Source of the DNA: Roseospira visakhapatnamensis
GTDB lineage: Bacteria > Pseudomonadota > Alphaproteobacteria > Rhodospirillales > Rhodospirillaceae
Length of the DNA: 64,000 bases
Reading direction: 5' to 3'
Assembly: GCF_014197915.1 (NCBI RefSeq)
Contig: NZ_JACIGK010000022.1
Location: 1 to 64,000, forward strand
Shown piece after piece: positions 47,752 through 58,650 of the stretch (position 1 is the stretch's first letter; the number at the start of each line of letters is the position of its first letter). The notes under the pieces were generated by a model that ran no database searches, had not been told where the DNA came from, and saw only the letters and a program-made list of their open reading frames with translations. Both the position numbers and the translations under genes were made by a program.

Positions 47752-49220
47752 GTGCGGGACTCCGGCAGCAGGATGGCGGTGGCGGTGCTGACCGGGCCGA
47801 ACACCACGCGGGCGGCGCGCATCACCTCGTCGGCGGTCACGGCGGCGATCTGCTCGGGCCAGGCCTCGATATCCTCGACCGTGGCGCCCGTGGTCAGGGC
47901 CGCCCCCAGGATGCGCGCGGTCCCGAAGGTGTTGTCGCGGGCGTAGACCACCGAGGCCCGCAGCCGCCGCTTGGCGCCGGCGATCTCGTCGTCCGTGACA
48001 CCGGTCTCCAGCAGGCGGGTGATCTCGGCATCCACGGCGGCGCCGACCTGGGCGGGCGTGACGCCGGCCGCCGGCGTGGCCGACAGCGTGAAGGTGCCGA
48101 AGTCCACCGCGCGGCCGTTGTAATACGCGGCCGCCGAGACGGCCACGCCCTGCTCGACCACCAGGGACTCGTACAGCCGGCTCACCGGGCCGCCGCCCAG
48201 CAACTCCGCCAGCACCTGCAGGGCGGGGTAGAGCGTGGTCTCGCCCACCGTGCGGCTGGGGGCGATGCCCCGACGCCACCAGGACGCCTGCCCGACCTGG
48301 GGATGGCGCATGGTCAGGGTAACGTCCACCGGCGGCGGCAGGTCGCGCACCCGGGCGCGCTCGACCGGCGTCTCGGCGGCCGGCACCTGGCCATAGGTGC
48401 GTTCGGCCAGGGGCCGAAGCTCCGCCATGGTCACGTCGCCCACGACCACCACCACCGCGTTGTGCGGCGCGTAGAAGTGGCGATAGAACGCGAGCGCGTC
48501 CTCGCGGGTCAGGGCCTGAAGCTCGTGGGACCAGCCGATGATCGGATTCTTGTAGGGGTGCACCGACCACAGGGCCTGATCCAGGCGCTCGCTGAGCAAG
48601 GCCGCCGGTTCGTTCTCGGTGCGGCTCAGCCGCTCCTCGACGACCACCGCCCGCTCGGTCAGGACATCGTCCTCCGTCAGGCGCAGGTTGGCCATGCGGT
48701 CGGCCTCCATCTCCATCACCAGGTCCAGCCGATCGCGGGCGATGGTCTGGTAGTAGCCGGTGAAGTCGCTGCTGGTAAACGCGTTGTCGCGCCCGCCGTT
48801 GCGCGCGATGATGCGCGAGAACTCGCCGGGCGGGATGGTCTCCGTGCCCTTGAACATCAGGTGTTCAAGAAGATGGGCCAGGCCGGACTTGCCGGGCGGC
48901 TCGTCGGCGGCGCCCACCTTGTACCACACCATGTGGGTGACCATCGGAACCCGGTGGTTGGACACCAGGACCACCTGCAGGCCGTTGTCCAGGGTCAGGA
49001 CCTGCGGATCGAAGGCCTGGGCGTGGGCCCGCGTGCCGGCGGTCAGGGCGACCAGCAGCGTGAGAGCCAACAGCGGCGGAAACGATGGGAGGAACCGGCG
49101 GCGGATATCCGCCGTGGGCGGCGAAACGCGGCGCGCGGCGGCGCGCTGTCTGGCGCGCGCCGGATGGCGCGGCATCCGCGATACGGAGAGAAACGCGGGG
49201 TCGGTCTGGGATCCGGACAT
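47748..49220 (-). CDS. M16-family zinc peptidase, active partner
   Basis: 490 residues. Signal region PSFPPLLALTLLVALTAGTRAHAQA; zinc motif HLLEH (HxxEH) about residue 122 with the distal Glu in ERAVVVEERLS about 75 residues later. The C-terminal M16 domain contains GGGPVSRLYESLVVEQGVA. ATG 49220 has AGGA ten bases upstream; an in-frame ATG at 49175 is a possible alternative and would give a shorter signal region. Translationally coupled to the inactive partner. Confidence 0.9.
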   Translation of the reverse strand: MSGSQTDPAFLSVSRMPRHPARARQRAAARRVSPPTADIRRRFLPSFPPLLALTLLVALTAGTRAHAQAFDPQVLTLDNGLQVVLVSNHRVPMVTHMVWYKVGAADEPPGKSGLAHLLEHLMFKGTETIPPGEFSRIIARNGGRDNAFTSSDFTGYYQTIARDRLDLVMEMEADRMANLRLTEDDVLTERAVVVEERLSRTENEPAALLSERLDQALWSVHPYKNPIIGWSHELQALTREDALAFYRHFYAPHNAVVVVVGDVTMAELRPLAERTYGQVPAAETPVERARVRDLPPPVDVTLTMRHPQVGQASWWRRGIAPSRTVGETTLYPALQVLAELLGGGPVSRLYESLVVEQGVAVSAAAYYNGRAVDFGTFTLSATPAAGVTPAQVGAAVDAEITRLLETGVTDDEIAGAKRRLRASVVYARDNTFGTARILGAALTTGATVEDIEAWPEQIAAVTADEVMRAARVVFGPVSTATAILLPESRT

Positions 49221-49343
49221 GAGGGCATCCTGTCGTGGGGTCAGGAGATCATGCCGGGGATATGGTCGCGACCGGGCGGATCCTCAACGCCCCGTGTGCC
49301 GCACCAAGGCACCGAAGGACGGCCGGCATCCGGTCACACGAAC

Positions 49344-49367
49344 GCCGGTGCGTCATGACGCACCGGC
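49344..49367. repeat. Perfect 24-bp palindrome
   Basis: Half-site GCCGGTGCGTCA followed by its exact reverse complement. It shares its GTCATGAC core and flanking CCGG with the terminator palindrome 19 bases to the right, so the two look like diverged copies of one unit. No T tract follows on either strand. Confidence 0.7.
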
Positions 49368-49380
49368 CTGGCGGCCACGC

Positions 49381-49407
49381 AAAAACCGGCGTGTCATGAC
49401 ACGCCGG
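49381..49407 (-). terminator. Rho-independent terminator of rpmG
   Basis: On the - strand an exact 22-bp palindrome (half-site CCGGCGTGTCA, 49386-49407) is followed directly by TTTTT. It begins 44 bases after the rpmG stop. Confidence 0.8.
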
Positions 49408-49450
49408 CCGGGGCGACACCGATGAACCGCGCGGGCGCGCGGGCGCACGA

Positions 49451-49618
49451 TCAGCGCAGCTTGGTTTCCTTGAAGACCACGTGCTTGCGGGCCTTCGGAT
49501 CGTACTTGCGGAATTCCAGCTTTTCGGTGGTCTTGCGCGGATTTTTCTTGGCCACATAGAAGTAGCCCGTGCCCGCGGTGCTTTCGAGCTTGATCTGGAT
49601 GGTTGCCGGCTTGGCCAT
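49451..49618 (-). CDS. rpmG: 50S ribosomal protein L33
   Basis: 55 residues beginning [14 protein letters not shown] and ending [11 protein letters not shown], with [12 protein letters not shown] and LEFRKYDP in the middle: the standard bacterial L33. There is no CxxC zinc pair, so it is the zinc-independent (C-) form. Monocistronic, with its own terminator. Confidence 0.95.
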   Translation of the reverse strand: MAKPATIQIKLESTAGTGYFYVAKKNPRKTTEKLEFRKYDPKARKHVVFKETKLR

Positions 49619-49711
49619 GGTTCGCGGTCCCGCGTTGCTCAGGTGATCGCCATCGAAGGAGGCCGAGACAATAGTCGGATCGCCGCGTGAGTCAAGGGCG
49701 AGGATGGCCTT

Positions 49712-49747
49712 ATACCAGCGGCGGATGAGCGTGACTCATCCGCCGAG
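49712..49747. repeat. Partial copy of the ATACCA palindromic repeat
   Basis: ATACCAGCGGCGGATGAGCGTGACTCATCCGCC-type left end only: arms GGCGGATGAG and CTCATCCGCC around a short loop. It begins 9 bases after the chemoreceptor stop codon and may act as that gene's terminator hairpin. Confidence 0.7.
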
Positions 49748-49755
49748 GTAGCGCG

Positions 49756-52700
49756 TCACGCCGCCACGGCCCGGGATCGTCCGCCGGCCAGCACGATCGC
49801 GCGCAGGGTCTCCAGCCGGGACTCCGGAACATCCAGACGGACATGCGTGGCCTGCTCGGTGCAGGCCACCAGCGTCGCCGGAACCCGCCCGAGGTCCGGA
49901 ACATCGATGGTCATGTCGAGGCCCCGCTCGCCCTCGACGGACCGATCCAGGGTGGCCACGCCACTGGGCGCCAGATCCTGCATCAGGCAGGATCGGATCC
50001 CGCCGCCGCCGAGATCCACGGTCACCGCCAGATTGACGGTGCGCAGGGCATGGGTCTCGCGGTCCTCCTCGCTGCCGGAGCGGACGATCCGTTCCAGGGC
50101 CAGCAGCATCTGTTCGACCCGCTCGCGAACATCCTCCGACGCCTGGCGAACCTCCCGCGCCGTACTACCGGTGGTGTCCGCGCTCTCCGACACGGCCTCG
50201 ATGTTGTCCGAGGCGTTCTGCGTGCTGTGCGCGGCCTGCCGGGCGTTCTCGGTGATCGCGCCGGTGGCGGCGGTCTGTTCCTCGATCGCCGCCGAGACGG
50301 CGGTGGTGATTTCGTTGATCTCGCCGATGACGCGCACGATCTCGACGATCGCCTCCACGGCCTCGCGGGTCGCGGCCTGCATGCCGCCGATCTCGGTGCC
50401 GATGGTCTCGGTCGCCCGGCTGGTCTGGCTGGCCAGGGTCTTCACCTCGTTGGCCACCACCGCGAAGCCCTTGCCCGCCTCGCCGGCCCGCGCCGCCTCG
50501 ATGGTCGCGTTCAGGGCCAGCAGGTTGGTCTGCTTGGCGATGTCGCTGATCATGTTCACCACCGCGCCGATCTGGTCGGCCGCCCGCGCCAGCCCCTGGA
50601 TGCGGTCGTTGGTGCTCTCCGCCTGCTCGGCGGCCCGGTGGGCGATGCCCGAGGCCCCCGACACCTGGCGGCTGATCTCGCCGATGGAACTGGCCATCTC
50701 CTCGGCCGCCGCCGCTACGGCGTCCACGCTGGCGGAGGACGCCTGCGACGCCTGCGACGCGGCGTTGGCCCCGTCCTCGGTGTGGCTGACCGCGTCGGCC
50801 ATGCGCACGGCGGCGGCGTGCATGACGATCACCTGGTTGCGCACCACGGTGACGGCACTGCGCACCTCATCGTCCAGGGCGTTGGTGAGGGCCATCATCT
50901 CGGTCTTCACCCGGCGGGCGTTGCGCCGGGCCTCGGCCGTCTGCTCGGCCTGCATATGATCGATCTTCTGGCTGTTTTCCTTGAAGATCTCCACCGCCGC
51001 GGCCATGGCGCCGATCTCGTCGCGCCGCGCGCGGCCGGGAACCTCGACCATCAGGTCGTTGCGGGCCAGCCGCTGCATGACCGAGGTGATGGCCTTGATC
51101 GGCCGCACGATGGACCGGCCGATGAGCATCGCGCCGACGACGCCCAGCACCAGCGACAGGGCCGCGCCCCCGACCAGCAGCGTCTCGGCGAACGCCCGAT
51201 CGGTCATCGAGCGCTGCTGCGCCGCGATGCTGGCCCGGGACAGCGCGGTGTCCATGTTGGCGCGCGCGGTCTCCATCCCCGCCTCGGCCTCCTGGATCTC
51301 GACGACATGCGCGATCAGGCCATCGAACACGCGCGCCAGATCCTCGATACGGGACCCGAAGGCGCGCTCCAGCGCCGCCGCGTCGCCCGGATCGATCTCC
51401 CGCACCTTGTCCATCAGGTCCGCCTTCAAGACCGTCAGCCGCTCCAGAAGACGGCGCGCCCGGTCCGCGCCGGCCGGATCGTGCTCGTCGACCACGACAA
51501 AGATGCTCTCCTTGGTCCGCCCGGCCACCCGCTGCAGGTCTCCGGCGGCGCGGATGATCTCCTGCGCGGCGTCCAGGGTCGTCAGCGCCGCCGTGGCCAC
51601 GGCCAGCGACTCCTCGGCCGAGACATCGGCGCGCCGCCCGATCCGCCTGGCGAGCGTCGTCAGATCCTCCAGGCTGGCATCGACGGCGTGCTCCGCCGCC
51701 GCCTTCTCCTCGGTGATCGCCCGCAGTTCGGCCATCAGGTCGAACTCGTGCTCCAGGGCCTTGCGATAGTCCTGGATGGCGGTCGACACCCGCTTCATGA
51801 GCGTCGCCGTGGCGCCGGCGCGGATCGCCTTTTGCAGGGACAGCGCGGCCATGAACATCTGACGGGTCGCCTGCCCCACCGCCTGGGCATCCGCGTCCGC
51901 CATGGTCAGCAGGAAGTGCTGTTCCTGGGCCCGGGTCCGCACGGCCAGGACTTCAAGGTTCGTCAGGGCGATGTACGCCTGGTACAGCACCTCGCGTTCC
52001 GCCTGGGACACCGGGTTCTGGCGGGCGGCCTGGATCCGGGCGAGCTGGAAGCGCTTGATGTGGCTGATGGAGGCCGCCAGGGCGTCGGACGCGGCCGTCA
52101 ACGACGCCTCCGTCTCGGCGCGCTCGGCGGCCACGGCGCGTTCGCGCACGGCGGCGTCGTCAAACGTCTGGAAGCCCGCGGCAACGGTGACCAGCGCCTG
52201 GTCCAGCGCCGTCCCGTCCGCGCTGTCGAGCCCTCCGACGACCTCGATCAGGTCGCGGATCATGGCCTTCAGGCTCTCCAACGCGCTCACGGCCGGTGTT
52301 CGTGTCTCGTCGGAGCCCATCCTTTCGTACTGCTCCAGCCGTGCGGCGAAGACGGACAGTTCTTCCAGGCCCTGCCCCATCATGTCCTGCACCGCATCGG
52401 CGTCATCGCGCGCGGAGATGGCCGCGCGCGCGTTGGCGCGCGCCTCGGCGAGGCGCTCCGACCGTTGCCGGATCACCTCGGTGATCAGGGTGTCGAGCGT
52501 GTCATTGAATCGCACGACGTCCTCGGCCGCCGCGTGCACCGCCTCGGCACTGGAGACATAGAGGGAGAAGTTCTCCCGATAGGTCTCCACGGCCGTCCGG
52601 GCGATGGAGACCTGCTCCGCCAGATCGGCGCGCCGGGCAAGGGCATCCAGCCGCTGATCGATCCGGTCCAGGCCCGCATGCACGGTTTCGGCGACGGACA

Positions 52701-52893
52701 GGTCCGCGTTGATCCGGCCGGTCAGTTCGGCCTGGACCGTCTCGCCCAGGTCGGTCACCGCCTCCAGGCCGGAGCGCTCGATGGTGAACCCCGCGCCGGT
52801 CTGCTTCAAGGATCCCCAGCCGATGGCGGCCACGGTGACGGTCAGGGCCAGGACAAGCAGGAAGCCTGTCAGAATGCGCGATGAAATGCTCAT
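49756..52893 (-). CDS. Methyl-accepting chemotaxis protein with PilZ-like tail
   Basis: 1045 residues. TM1 is [21 protein letters not shown]; a very long helical periplasmic domain of about 540 residues follows; TM2 is [19 protein letters not shown] near 570; then HAMP, and the signalling hairpin tip [20 protein letters not shown] near 798 that contacts CheA/CheW. Residues from about 945 form a PilZ-like domain ([11 protein letters not shown]) after a link of Glu/Arg-rich helix. The RxxxR c-di-GMP motif is not evident. ATG 52893 has GGGAGG 8 bases upstream. Same length and architecture as the receptor at 54331-57468, so the two are paralogues. The ligand is unknown. Confidence 0.93.
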   Translation of the reverse strand: MSISSRILTGFLLVLALTVTVAAIGWGSLKQTGAGFTIERSGLEAVTDLGETVQAELTGRINADLSVAETVHAGLDRIDQRLDALARRADLAEQVSIARTAVETYRENFSLYVSSAEAVHAAAEDVVRFNDTLDTLITEVIRQRSERLAEARANARAAISARDDADAVQDMMGQGLEELSVFAARLEQYERMGSDETRTPAVSALESLKAMIRDLIEVVGGLDSADGTALDQALVTVAAGFQTFDDAAVRERAVAAERAETEASLTAASDALAASISHIKRFQLARIQAARQNPVSQAEREVLYQAYIALTNLEVLAVRTRAQEQHFLLTMADADAQAVGQATRQMFMAALSLQKAIRAGATATLMKRVSTAIQDYRKALEHEFDLMAELRAITEEKAAAEHAVDASLEDLTTLARRIGRRADVSAEESLAVATAALTTLDAAQEIIRAAGDLQRVAGRTKESIFVVVDEHDPAGADRARRLLERLTVLKADLMDKVREIDPGDAAALERAFGSRIEDLARVFDGLIAHVVEIQEAEAGMETARANMDTALSRASIAAQQRSMTDRAFAETLLVGGAALSLVLGVVGAMLIGRSIVRPIKAITSVMQRLARNDLMVEVPGRARRDEIGAMAAAVEIFKENSQKIDHMQAEQTAEARRNARRVKTEMMALTNALDDEVRSAVTVVRNQVIVMHAAAVRMADAVSHTEDGANAASQASQASSASVDAVAAAAEEMASSIGEISRQVSGASGIAHRAAEQAESTNDRIQGLARAADQIGAVVNMISDIAKQTNLLALNATIEAARAGEAGKGFAVVANEVKTLASQTSRATETIGTEIGGMQAATREAVEAIVEIVRVIGEINEITTAVSAAIEEQTAATGAITENARQAAHSTQNASDNIEAVSESADTTGSTAREVRQASEDVRERVEQMLLALERIVRSGSEEDRETHALRTVNLAVTVDLGGGGIRSCLMQDLAPSGVATLDRSVEGERGLDMTIDVPDLGRVPATLVACTEQATHVRLDVPESRLETLRAIVLAGGRSRAVAA

Positions 52894-53123
52894 GAGCCGG
52901 CCTCCCGACACGAAACGGCGGACCGAGAACCGCGACATGCCGTCCGCGCCGGCGAACGCGGACCGCCGCCCGCGTGCCACCCCCGGCGCCCCGCCCCTCG
53001 TGCCAAAGCCCCGGAACCGCCGCCGCCATCCGGACGGGACCGCACGCCCCGGGACAGGCTCGGCGAGAAGGCTCCGGTGTGGAGACGGCGGCACGCGGCA
53101 CGGCGCGGGTGGCCATCGCGGCG

Positions 53124-53711
53124 TCAGAACAGTTTTTCGACGTTCACGCCCACGGTGATGGCACCGATGGCCTCACCGGTCTCGGGATCGACAATGGTGG
53201 CGCTGACCTGCGACAGGAACGCCTCGGCACTGTCATCGAACTCCACGTCATCGATGAAGTGCTCGCCCGGGCCGGCGGCATAGGTCTTCTGCCACTTGGC
53301 CTCGTCACCCTGCCAGTAGTCGGAGGTGACGTCGGACTGCCCCACGTTGAGCCCCACGTTGTCCATGACGAAGATCTCGGAGACGGTGCCGTCCAGGGCC
53401 TGTTTCTTCTCCGTCAGGAAGGCGGAGAGCGGATTGCCCAGGACCGCGTCGATCAGCGGGCCGGATCCGGCCGCCGCTTCCTGTTGCCATTGCGTGTCGA
53501 GCGCCTGGATTGTCTCCGCGCTGATCCCCGCGTGCTCGACATTCTGCGCCTTGATCGCGGCGATCACCGTCGGCTCCGTCAGCCAAGGTTCGATCTGGTC
53601 GGCCATCAGGCGCTCGATCTGCGGCCGGAACTCGTTGGCCATGGCCAGACCAGGGGACACGGCGACGGCGATGGCGACGACGGCCACAAGACCCTTGACC
53701 CTGTTGTGCAT
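53124..53711 (-). CDS. Secreted PDC/Cache-like sensor-domain protein
   Basis: 195 residues. Signal peptide [21 protein letters not shown]; no membrane anchor or output domain after it. The mature part ends in a Cache/PDC-like strand pattern: [37 protein letters not shown] followed by [25 protein letters not shown]. Domains of this type bind small molecules, usually as part of a chemoreceptor or kinase; here it stands alone between two chemoreceptor genes, so it may be a periplasmic ligand-binding partner. That role is inferred from position. Confidence 0.75.
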   Translation of the reverse strand: MHNRVKGLVAVVAIAVAVSPGLAMANEFRPQIERLMADQIEPWLTEPTVIAAIKAQNVEHAGISAETIQALDTQWQQEAAAGSGPLIDAVLGNPLSAFLTEKKQALDGTVSEIFVMDNVGLNVGQSDVTSDYWQGDEAKWQKTYAAGPGEHFIDDVEFDDSAEAFLSQVSATIVDPETGEAIGAITVGVNVEKLF

Positions 53712-54330
53712 GACTCGCTCTCCCGGTGTCGTACCAACGGTCCTTGAGACGGATCATTGAAGCCCGGTTGAGACCTTGCCGTGACCCGTCGGTGGCATAA
53801 TACCAAAGGTGGATGAGTGTGACTCATCCGCCGAGCGGCACCGGCCCACTCCCCCACCCGGCCACCCCAAGTATACTGCCCCAAGGAAACACTGGGGGGT
53901 GGCCGGGTGGAGGAGTGGGCCGGCCACGGACTGCAACGGTCAGTCTCAATGACCGCTGGTATAAGATCTCCGCAGAAATGCGCGCGTCTTGCCTTGAGTT
54001 CACGCAAAATCCAGCGGATCCGGGCTGAGAGCACAACACACGCCCCTTGCTCTGTAAAGTCGGCATCACCCGTTCTTGGCGTAACGTGGCGACGGGCGCC
54101 TTGGAGACGTCAGGGAAAACCCACGGCAATCCTTAATCTTTACATAATAGTATTGAATTTTATATCGATTGGTTCATGAGGAGGTCTGCTCCCTTCGATC
54201 CGGGCAATCGCGCCTGGTCCCGAACACCCGGAGTCGGGGCCCGCCCACATCCTCCCGGGGCCAGGGACGATCCGGGGGCGTGGGACGCCGCCAGGCGCGG
54301 CGGCCGGACGTCGTCCCGCGATGCCGGGAC
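53712..54330. other. Intergenic stretch carrying a repeat copy
   Basis: 619 bases between the sensor-like gene and the second chemoreceptor. It contains the full repeat at 53800-53962. The part from 54100 to 54180 is A/T-rich (around CTTTACATAATAGTATTG). No coding sequence with family resemblance was found in any frame. Confidence 0.5.
53800..53962. repeat. Full copy of the ATACCA...TGGTAT palindromic repeat
   Basis: 163 bases, starting ATACCA and ending TGGTAT. Left end hairpin GGTGGATGAGT...ACTCATCCGCC; middle inverted repeat around 53838-53929 (GGCCCACTCC...CCGGCCACCCC against GGGGTGGCCGGGTGG...GAGTGGGCC); right end hairpin related to AACGGTCATT-CTC-AATGACCGTT with two changes. The same layout recurs at 59166-59314. 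Lies 89 bases upstream of the sensor-like gene start. Confidence 0.85.
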
Positions 54331-57300
54331 TCACGCGGCCATGGCGGAACGCCTGTCGCGCGCCTGGACGAAGCTCTGCATCGCCTCCAGCCGCGCCTCC
54401 GGAACATCCAGGCGCACGTGGCTGGCCTGTTCCGTGCGGGCCACCAGCGTTGCCTGGAACACCCCGAGTTCCGGCAGATCCACGGTCATCTCCAGCCCGC
54501 GCTCGCCGTCGATGGAGCGGTCCAGGGTGGCGACGCCGCTGGGCGCCAGGTCCTGCATCAGGCAGGCGCGCCGCTCGCCGCCCCCCAGGTCCACGGTCAC
54601 CGCCACGTTGACGGTGCGCAGGGTATGGACATCGCGATCCTCGTCGCTGCCCGAGCGGATGATGCGTTCCAAGGCGTCCAGCATCAGCTCGACCCGCTCG
54701 CGCACCTCCTCGGCCGCCCGCTGCACCTCGCGCGCCCGCTGCCCCGTCAGTTCCGCGGACGCGGACACCTCGCCGATATTGTCGGACGCCTCCTGGGTGC
54801 TGCGCGCACCCTGCACGGCGCTGTGGCTGATCTCGCCCGTGGAGGCCGTCTGCTGCTCCACCGCCGCCGACACCGCCGTGGTGATCTCGTTGATCTCGCC
54901 AATCACCGAGACGATGCCCTGGATCGCCTCCACCGCCTGATGGGTCGCCGCCTGCATGCCGCCGATCTCGGTGGCGATGGTCTCCGTCGCCTTGGCCGTC
55001 TGGTTGGCCAGCGTCTTCACCTCGTTGGCCACCACCGCGAACCCCTTGCCCGCCTCCCCGGCCCGCGCCGCCTCGATCGTCGCGTTCAGCGCCAGCAGGT
55101 TCGTCTGCTTGGCGATGTCGCTGATCATGTTGATCACCGCCCCGATCTGGTCCGCCGCCTTCGCCAGGCCCTGGATGCGATCGTTGGTCGCCTCCGCCTG
55201 GCCGACCGCCCGGTGGGCGATGTCCGACGCCCCCGATACCTGACGGCTGATTTCCTTGATCGAGCCGCTCATCTCCTCGGCCGCCGCCGCCACCGCATCC
55301 ACGTTGCCGGCGGCATCCCGCGACGCCCCGGCCGCCGCGTCGGAGCGCTGCTCCGTCTGGTTGACGGCCTTGGTCATGTCCACCGCCGCGTCGTGCATCG
55401 CGTGCGCCTGATCGTGCACGATCTTGATCGCCGCGCGCACCTCCTCGTCCAGCGCGTTGGTCAGCGCCATCATCTCCGTCTTCACCCGGCGCGCGTTGCG
55501 CCGCGCCTCGGCCGCCTGCTCGACCTGCATCTGCTCGATCTTGCGGCTGTTGTCCTTGAACACCTCCACCGCCGCCGCCATGGCGCCGATCTCGTCGCGC
55601 CGCGACCGCCCGGGAATGTCCACCGTCAGGTCGTTGTCGGCCAGCCGCTTCATGACCTCGGTGATCGCCGTCAGCGGCCGCGTGATCGACCGTCCGATCA
55701 CCGTCGCCGCGGCCACGCCCAGCACCAGCGCCAGACCCGCGCCCCCCAGAAGCAGCATCCGCGCCAGGTCACCGTCGTTGCCGGCCTCGATCGCGGCCGC
55801 CTGATTGGCCCGTTCCAGGGCGGAGGTCAGGGCACTCCGCGCCGCCTCCATGCCCTCGGCGGCCCTCAGGATCTCGCGGGTATCGGCGGCCAGGCGTTCG
55901 AACACCTGGATCAGGGTCTCGATGCGATCGCCGAACGCCTCGTCCAGTTCGGCCACGTTCCAGGGATCGGTGAGCATCACGCTGTTGATCAGCGCCTCGC
56001 GGTCGTCGGCCATGGCCGCCAGCGTGGCGCGGATGGCATCCGAGTCCTGCGTCTCCGGCTGGGCCACGAAGGCGAAGATCATCTCCTTCGCCGTTTTCAT
56101 GGTCTCGGCGAGCGCCCCGGCGGCGGCGATCGTGTTCTGGGCCGCATCAAGGCTGTTGAACGACCGGATGGTGGCGCTCAACGACTGCTCCGCCAGCGTA
56201 TCGGCGGCGACGGAGGCCCGTTCCGTCAGTTCGATCAGCACCGCCAGCCCCTCCTTGCTCGTCAGCGCCGAGGCCTCGCGCGCCGCGCGGATGGCCAGCA
56301 CGGTGTCATCGAGGTCGAACACCCGCTTGAGGGCCTGGCGCTGCGCCTGGGCGGCATCGGCGGCGGCTTCCGCCGGCGCCCCGGCCGGCCCGTCCCCCAC
56401 CGACCGCCGCAACGCCAGAGCCCCCGACAGCAGCTTGCGCGCCGCCACATCGGCCTCCTCGGCGGCCAGGGCATCGCCGGTGGTGACGAAAATCATCTCC
56501 TGGATCCGCACACGCGAGGCGAGGGTCTCCAGGTTGGCCAGTTCCAGCGTGGCCTGGCTCAGCGCCAGCAAATCATCGCGCGACACGAAGGACTGCTCGG
56601 CCGCCGCGAGGCTCTCGGCCTGGATCCGCGCCAGATCCTCAAGCGCCACCGTCAGCGCCTCCGACGAGTCCTCCAGCGACCGGATCACCGCCTTGCGCAA
56701 TCCCCGGGCGGCGCGGCCGTCCTCGGAGGCCACCAGAAAGGCCTCCAGGCCATCGCGCACCGACGCAAACGCCTCGGTCAGGTCGGCGGTATCGACGGCA
56801 TCCACGCTCGTCACGGCGTTGCCCAGACCGGCGGTGGCGTCGTCGAGCGCGGCCAGGTCCTCCGCCAGGGCCGCCGCGTTAACCACCACGTTCTGCGCCA
56901 GCGTTCGCTCGAAACTGAGCGACAGCGCCGCGAGGGCATCCTCCATGGCGCGCACCCGATTGCGCAACGCATCGGAGCGGTTGCGATCGTTGTTGGCCGT
57001 CTGCACGTTGCCGCGCGCCTGGTCCAGGCGCTCGGTGCGCCGGTCCACCTCTCCGGTGATGACCTCGTCCAGTTCGGCGCCAAGCACCAGGATGCGCTCG
57101 GCCGCCCGGGAGACGGCGTCGGACCGGGCCTGAAACGCCTCGTAGTTTTCCCGGTAGACGTCCACCGCCCGCCGCGCGGTCTCGACCTCGGCGGCCAGTT
57201 CCGGGTGCATGGCCAGGGCATCCAGGTCGTCCTCGATCGCCGCCAGCCCCACCCGCACCAACCGGTCGGCATCGGCGCCGTCATTGTAGCGTCCCAGCAG

Positions 57301-57468
57301 TTCGGCGTTGTCGGTCTCGCCCAGGCGGATCAGGGCGTCCGTGCCGATCCGTTCGGTCTCGAAGCCGTGATTGATCTGTTCCAGCGCCCGCCAGCCGACG
57401 ACCGCAACCATGACGGTCAGAAACAGAATGAAGATAAAGCCAACAAGAACTCGGGCAGATACCTTCAA
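54331..57468 (-). CDS. Methyl-accepting chemotaxis protein with PilZ-like tail
   Basis: 1045 residues, exactly as long as its paralogue at 49756. TM1 [20 protein letters not shown]; long helical periplasmic domain; TM2 [21 protein letters not shown] near 580; HAMP; signalling tip [20 protein letters not shown] near 795; PilZ-like tail from about 935 ([14 protein letters not shown]). The cytoplasmic and tail parts are very close to the paralogue, whereas the periplasmic sequences differ, suggesting duplication followed by change of ligand. A start at 57468 gives the membrane segment at once. As in the paralogue, the PilZ RxxxR motif is not evident. Confidence 0.93.
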   Translation of the reverse strand: MKVSARVLVGFIFILFLTVMVAVVGWRALEQINHGFETERIGTDALIRLGETDNAELLGRYNDGADADRLVRVGLAAIEDDLDALAMHPELAAEVETARRAVDVYRENYEAFQARSDAVSRAAERILVLGAELDEVITGEVDRRTERLDQARGNVQTANNDRNRSDALRNRVRAMEDALAALSLSFERTLAQNVVVNAAALAEDLAALDDATAGLGNAVTSVDAVDTADLTEAFASVRDGLEAFLVASEDGRAARGLRKAVIRSLEDSSEALTVALEDLARIQAESLAAAEQSFVSRDDLLALSQATLELANLETLASRVRIQEMIFVTTGDALAAEEADVAARKLLSGALALRRSVGDGPAGAPAEAAADAAQAQRQALKRVFDLDDTVLAIRAAREASALTSKEGLAVLIELTERASVAADTLAEQSLSATIRSFNSLDAAQNTIAAAGALAETMKTAKEMIFAFVAQPETQDSDAIRATLAAMADDREALINSVMLTDPWNVAELDEAFGDRIETLIQVFERLAADTREILRAAEGMEAARSALTSALERANQAAAIEAGNDGDLARMLLLGGAGLALVLGVAAATVIGRSITRPLTAITEVMKRLADNDLTVDIPGRSRRDEIGAMAAAVEVFKDNSRKIEQMQVEQAAEARRNARRVKTEMMALTNALDEEVRAAIKIVHDQAHAMHDAAVDMTKAVNQTEQRSDAAAGASRDAAGNVDAVAAAAEEMSGSIKEISRQVSGASDIAHRAVGQAEATNDRIQGLAKAADQIGAVINMISDIAKQTNLLALNATIEAARAGEAGKGFAVVANEVKTLANQTAKATETIATEIGGMQAATHQAVEAIQGIVSVIGEINEITTAVSAAVEQQTASTGEISHSAVQGARSTQEASDNIGEVSASAELTGQRAREVQRAAEEVRERVELMLDALERIIRSGSDEDRDVHTLRTVNVAVTVDLGGGERRACLMQDLAPSGVATLDRSIDGERGLEMTVDLPELGVFQATLVARTEQASHVRLDVPEARLEAMQSFVQARDRRSAMAA

Positions 57469-57676
57469 CGGTCACACTCCTTATCACGGACCAGGACGCC
57501 CGCGGCACGCAGCACGTCACGCACTGGCGAAGGCGGCTCGGACAATCGCTTTGAACAATCGGCTTGGACAATGGCAGTCGGCGGGAAGGCCGGCGGACCG
57601 GACGCCCGTCAGCGGATCCGGCACGGCACACCCGGCGTCGCGGCGATGCCACGACGCGGTCCGGGATTGGAAACGA

Positions 57677-57979
57677 TCAGCTCGGAATGTCCGGGGGAAC
57701 GCCGTGGGGGCCAGGCCGGGCGGACACGGCCACCGTCCGCCGCCTCCGGGGTGGCGGGCCGACCGGCGCGGCGCCGCCGGTCCCGTGGCCCCCGCCCTGG
57801 TCCTGTCGCGCGGGCCTCGGGCCCGTGGGCCCCGACCCGGCGACCAACCCGGGGACCGACCCCGTGATCCTGGCGGTCCGCCGATCCAGAGTCGGCCGGA
57901 CAGCGTATCTCATGGCGTGGCCGCGATCCGTCCTGGCGATCACGGCACCACCAACCATCGCCGCAACGCTGCGTCGCAT
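57677..57979 (-). CDS. Doubtful small Gly/Pro/Arg-rich protein
   Basis: 100 residues from ATG 57979, which has GGGGGAGGAG six bases upstream, an unusually strong ribosome site. The product starts MRRSVAAMVGGAVIARTDRG and soon becomes low-complexity (Gly, Pro, Arg), with no family resemblance. GC-rich DNA often yields such frames by chance, so the ribosome site is the only real support. Confidence 0.25.
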   Translation of the reverse strand: MRRSVAAMVGGAVIARTDRGHAMRYAVRPTLDRRTARITGSVPGLVAGSGPTGPRPARQDQGGGHGTGGAAPVGPPPRRRRTVAVSARPGPHGVPPDIPS

Positions 57980-58550
57980 GGCTGCTCCTCCCCCAAGCGG
58001 TGCGCTCGTTGAGTCCCGAGACGCGACCGCGCGTTCTTTTGAACGATCCGGTTTTTTGTTGTTCCGTGACCAAACGAAAACACAGTGCAGACATCCTGTA
58101 AAGCTACTACGACCCGGCAGCATGAACTTCTATGGTTGCAAGCCCCCGAACGATATCCCATCGGAACTGTGGGCTCTATATCCCTTGGCCACCCCGTCGG
58201 CGGTCCCCTTATGCCGAGTCTCCACAAAAAGACGTACTTAAAAGCGCATAAAAGAAAAAATAAACTCAACGATAGCAAAATCTCCGAGCCGTCCACATAT
58301 CCGTCCGGCGTGGGCTTGTCCTAACCATCCGCGCCCGGGACTCGGGACCGCGCCTCGCCCCCCTCGGACGGGTCCAAACGAACCGGACCCTGGAGACAGA
58401 TGAACCCTGAGCGCCGCGCCGCTGAGTCATCCTCCCTCAACCGCCCTGGCCGCCACGCTGTGGCCCAGGCGTGCCCAGGCGTCCCCTGGCGCCTGCCTGG
58501 CGCACGCGGCGGTGCCGCCGATGGCCTGGTGATGGCCTGGTGGATGGTGG

Positions 58551-58602
58551 GTCGGCCGGCCGGCCACGGACTGCAACGGTCATTCTCAATGACCGTTGGT
58601 AT
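58551..58602. repeat. Right-half copy of the palindromic repeat
   Basis: GGCCGGCCACGGACTGCAACGG-type sequence followed by the right end hairpin AACGGTCATT-CTC-AATGACCGTT and TGGTAT. The left half is absent or degraded. It lies just downstream of the small membrane protein stop (58651). Confidence 0.75.
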
Positions 58603-58650
58603 CACAGCCGATGAGTCACGGGCATCCGCGCCGGTCTCCCCGGGGGGGGG

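Larger units (their letters stand above)
57469..58650. other. Long intergenic stretch, no assured gene
   Basis: 1182 bases upstream of the second chemoreceptor. The left two thirds are GC-rich with only the doubtful small frame at 57677-57979. From about 58080 to 58320 the sequence is markedly A/T-richer (for example AAAAGAAAAAATAAA near 58250), as in a promoter region. The half repeat at 58551-58602 lies at its right end. No RNA gene was recognised. Confidence 0.5.

Noticed and set aside
54169-57867. Long + strand frame opposite the second chemoreceptor
   Set aside because: Antisense shadow; the - strand has membrane spans, HAMP and the signalling tip in the right order.
57564-58324. Several overlapping frames upstream of the second chemoreceptor
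   Set aside because: No similarity, poor amino-acid composition and no ribosome sites, apart from the doubtful - strand frame listed separately.
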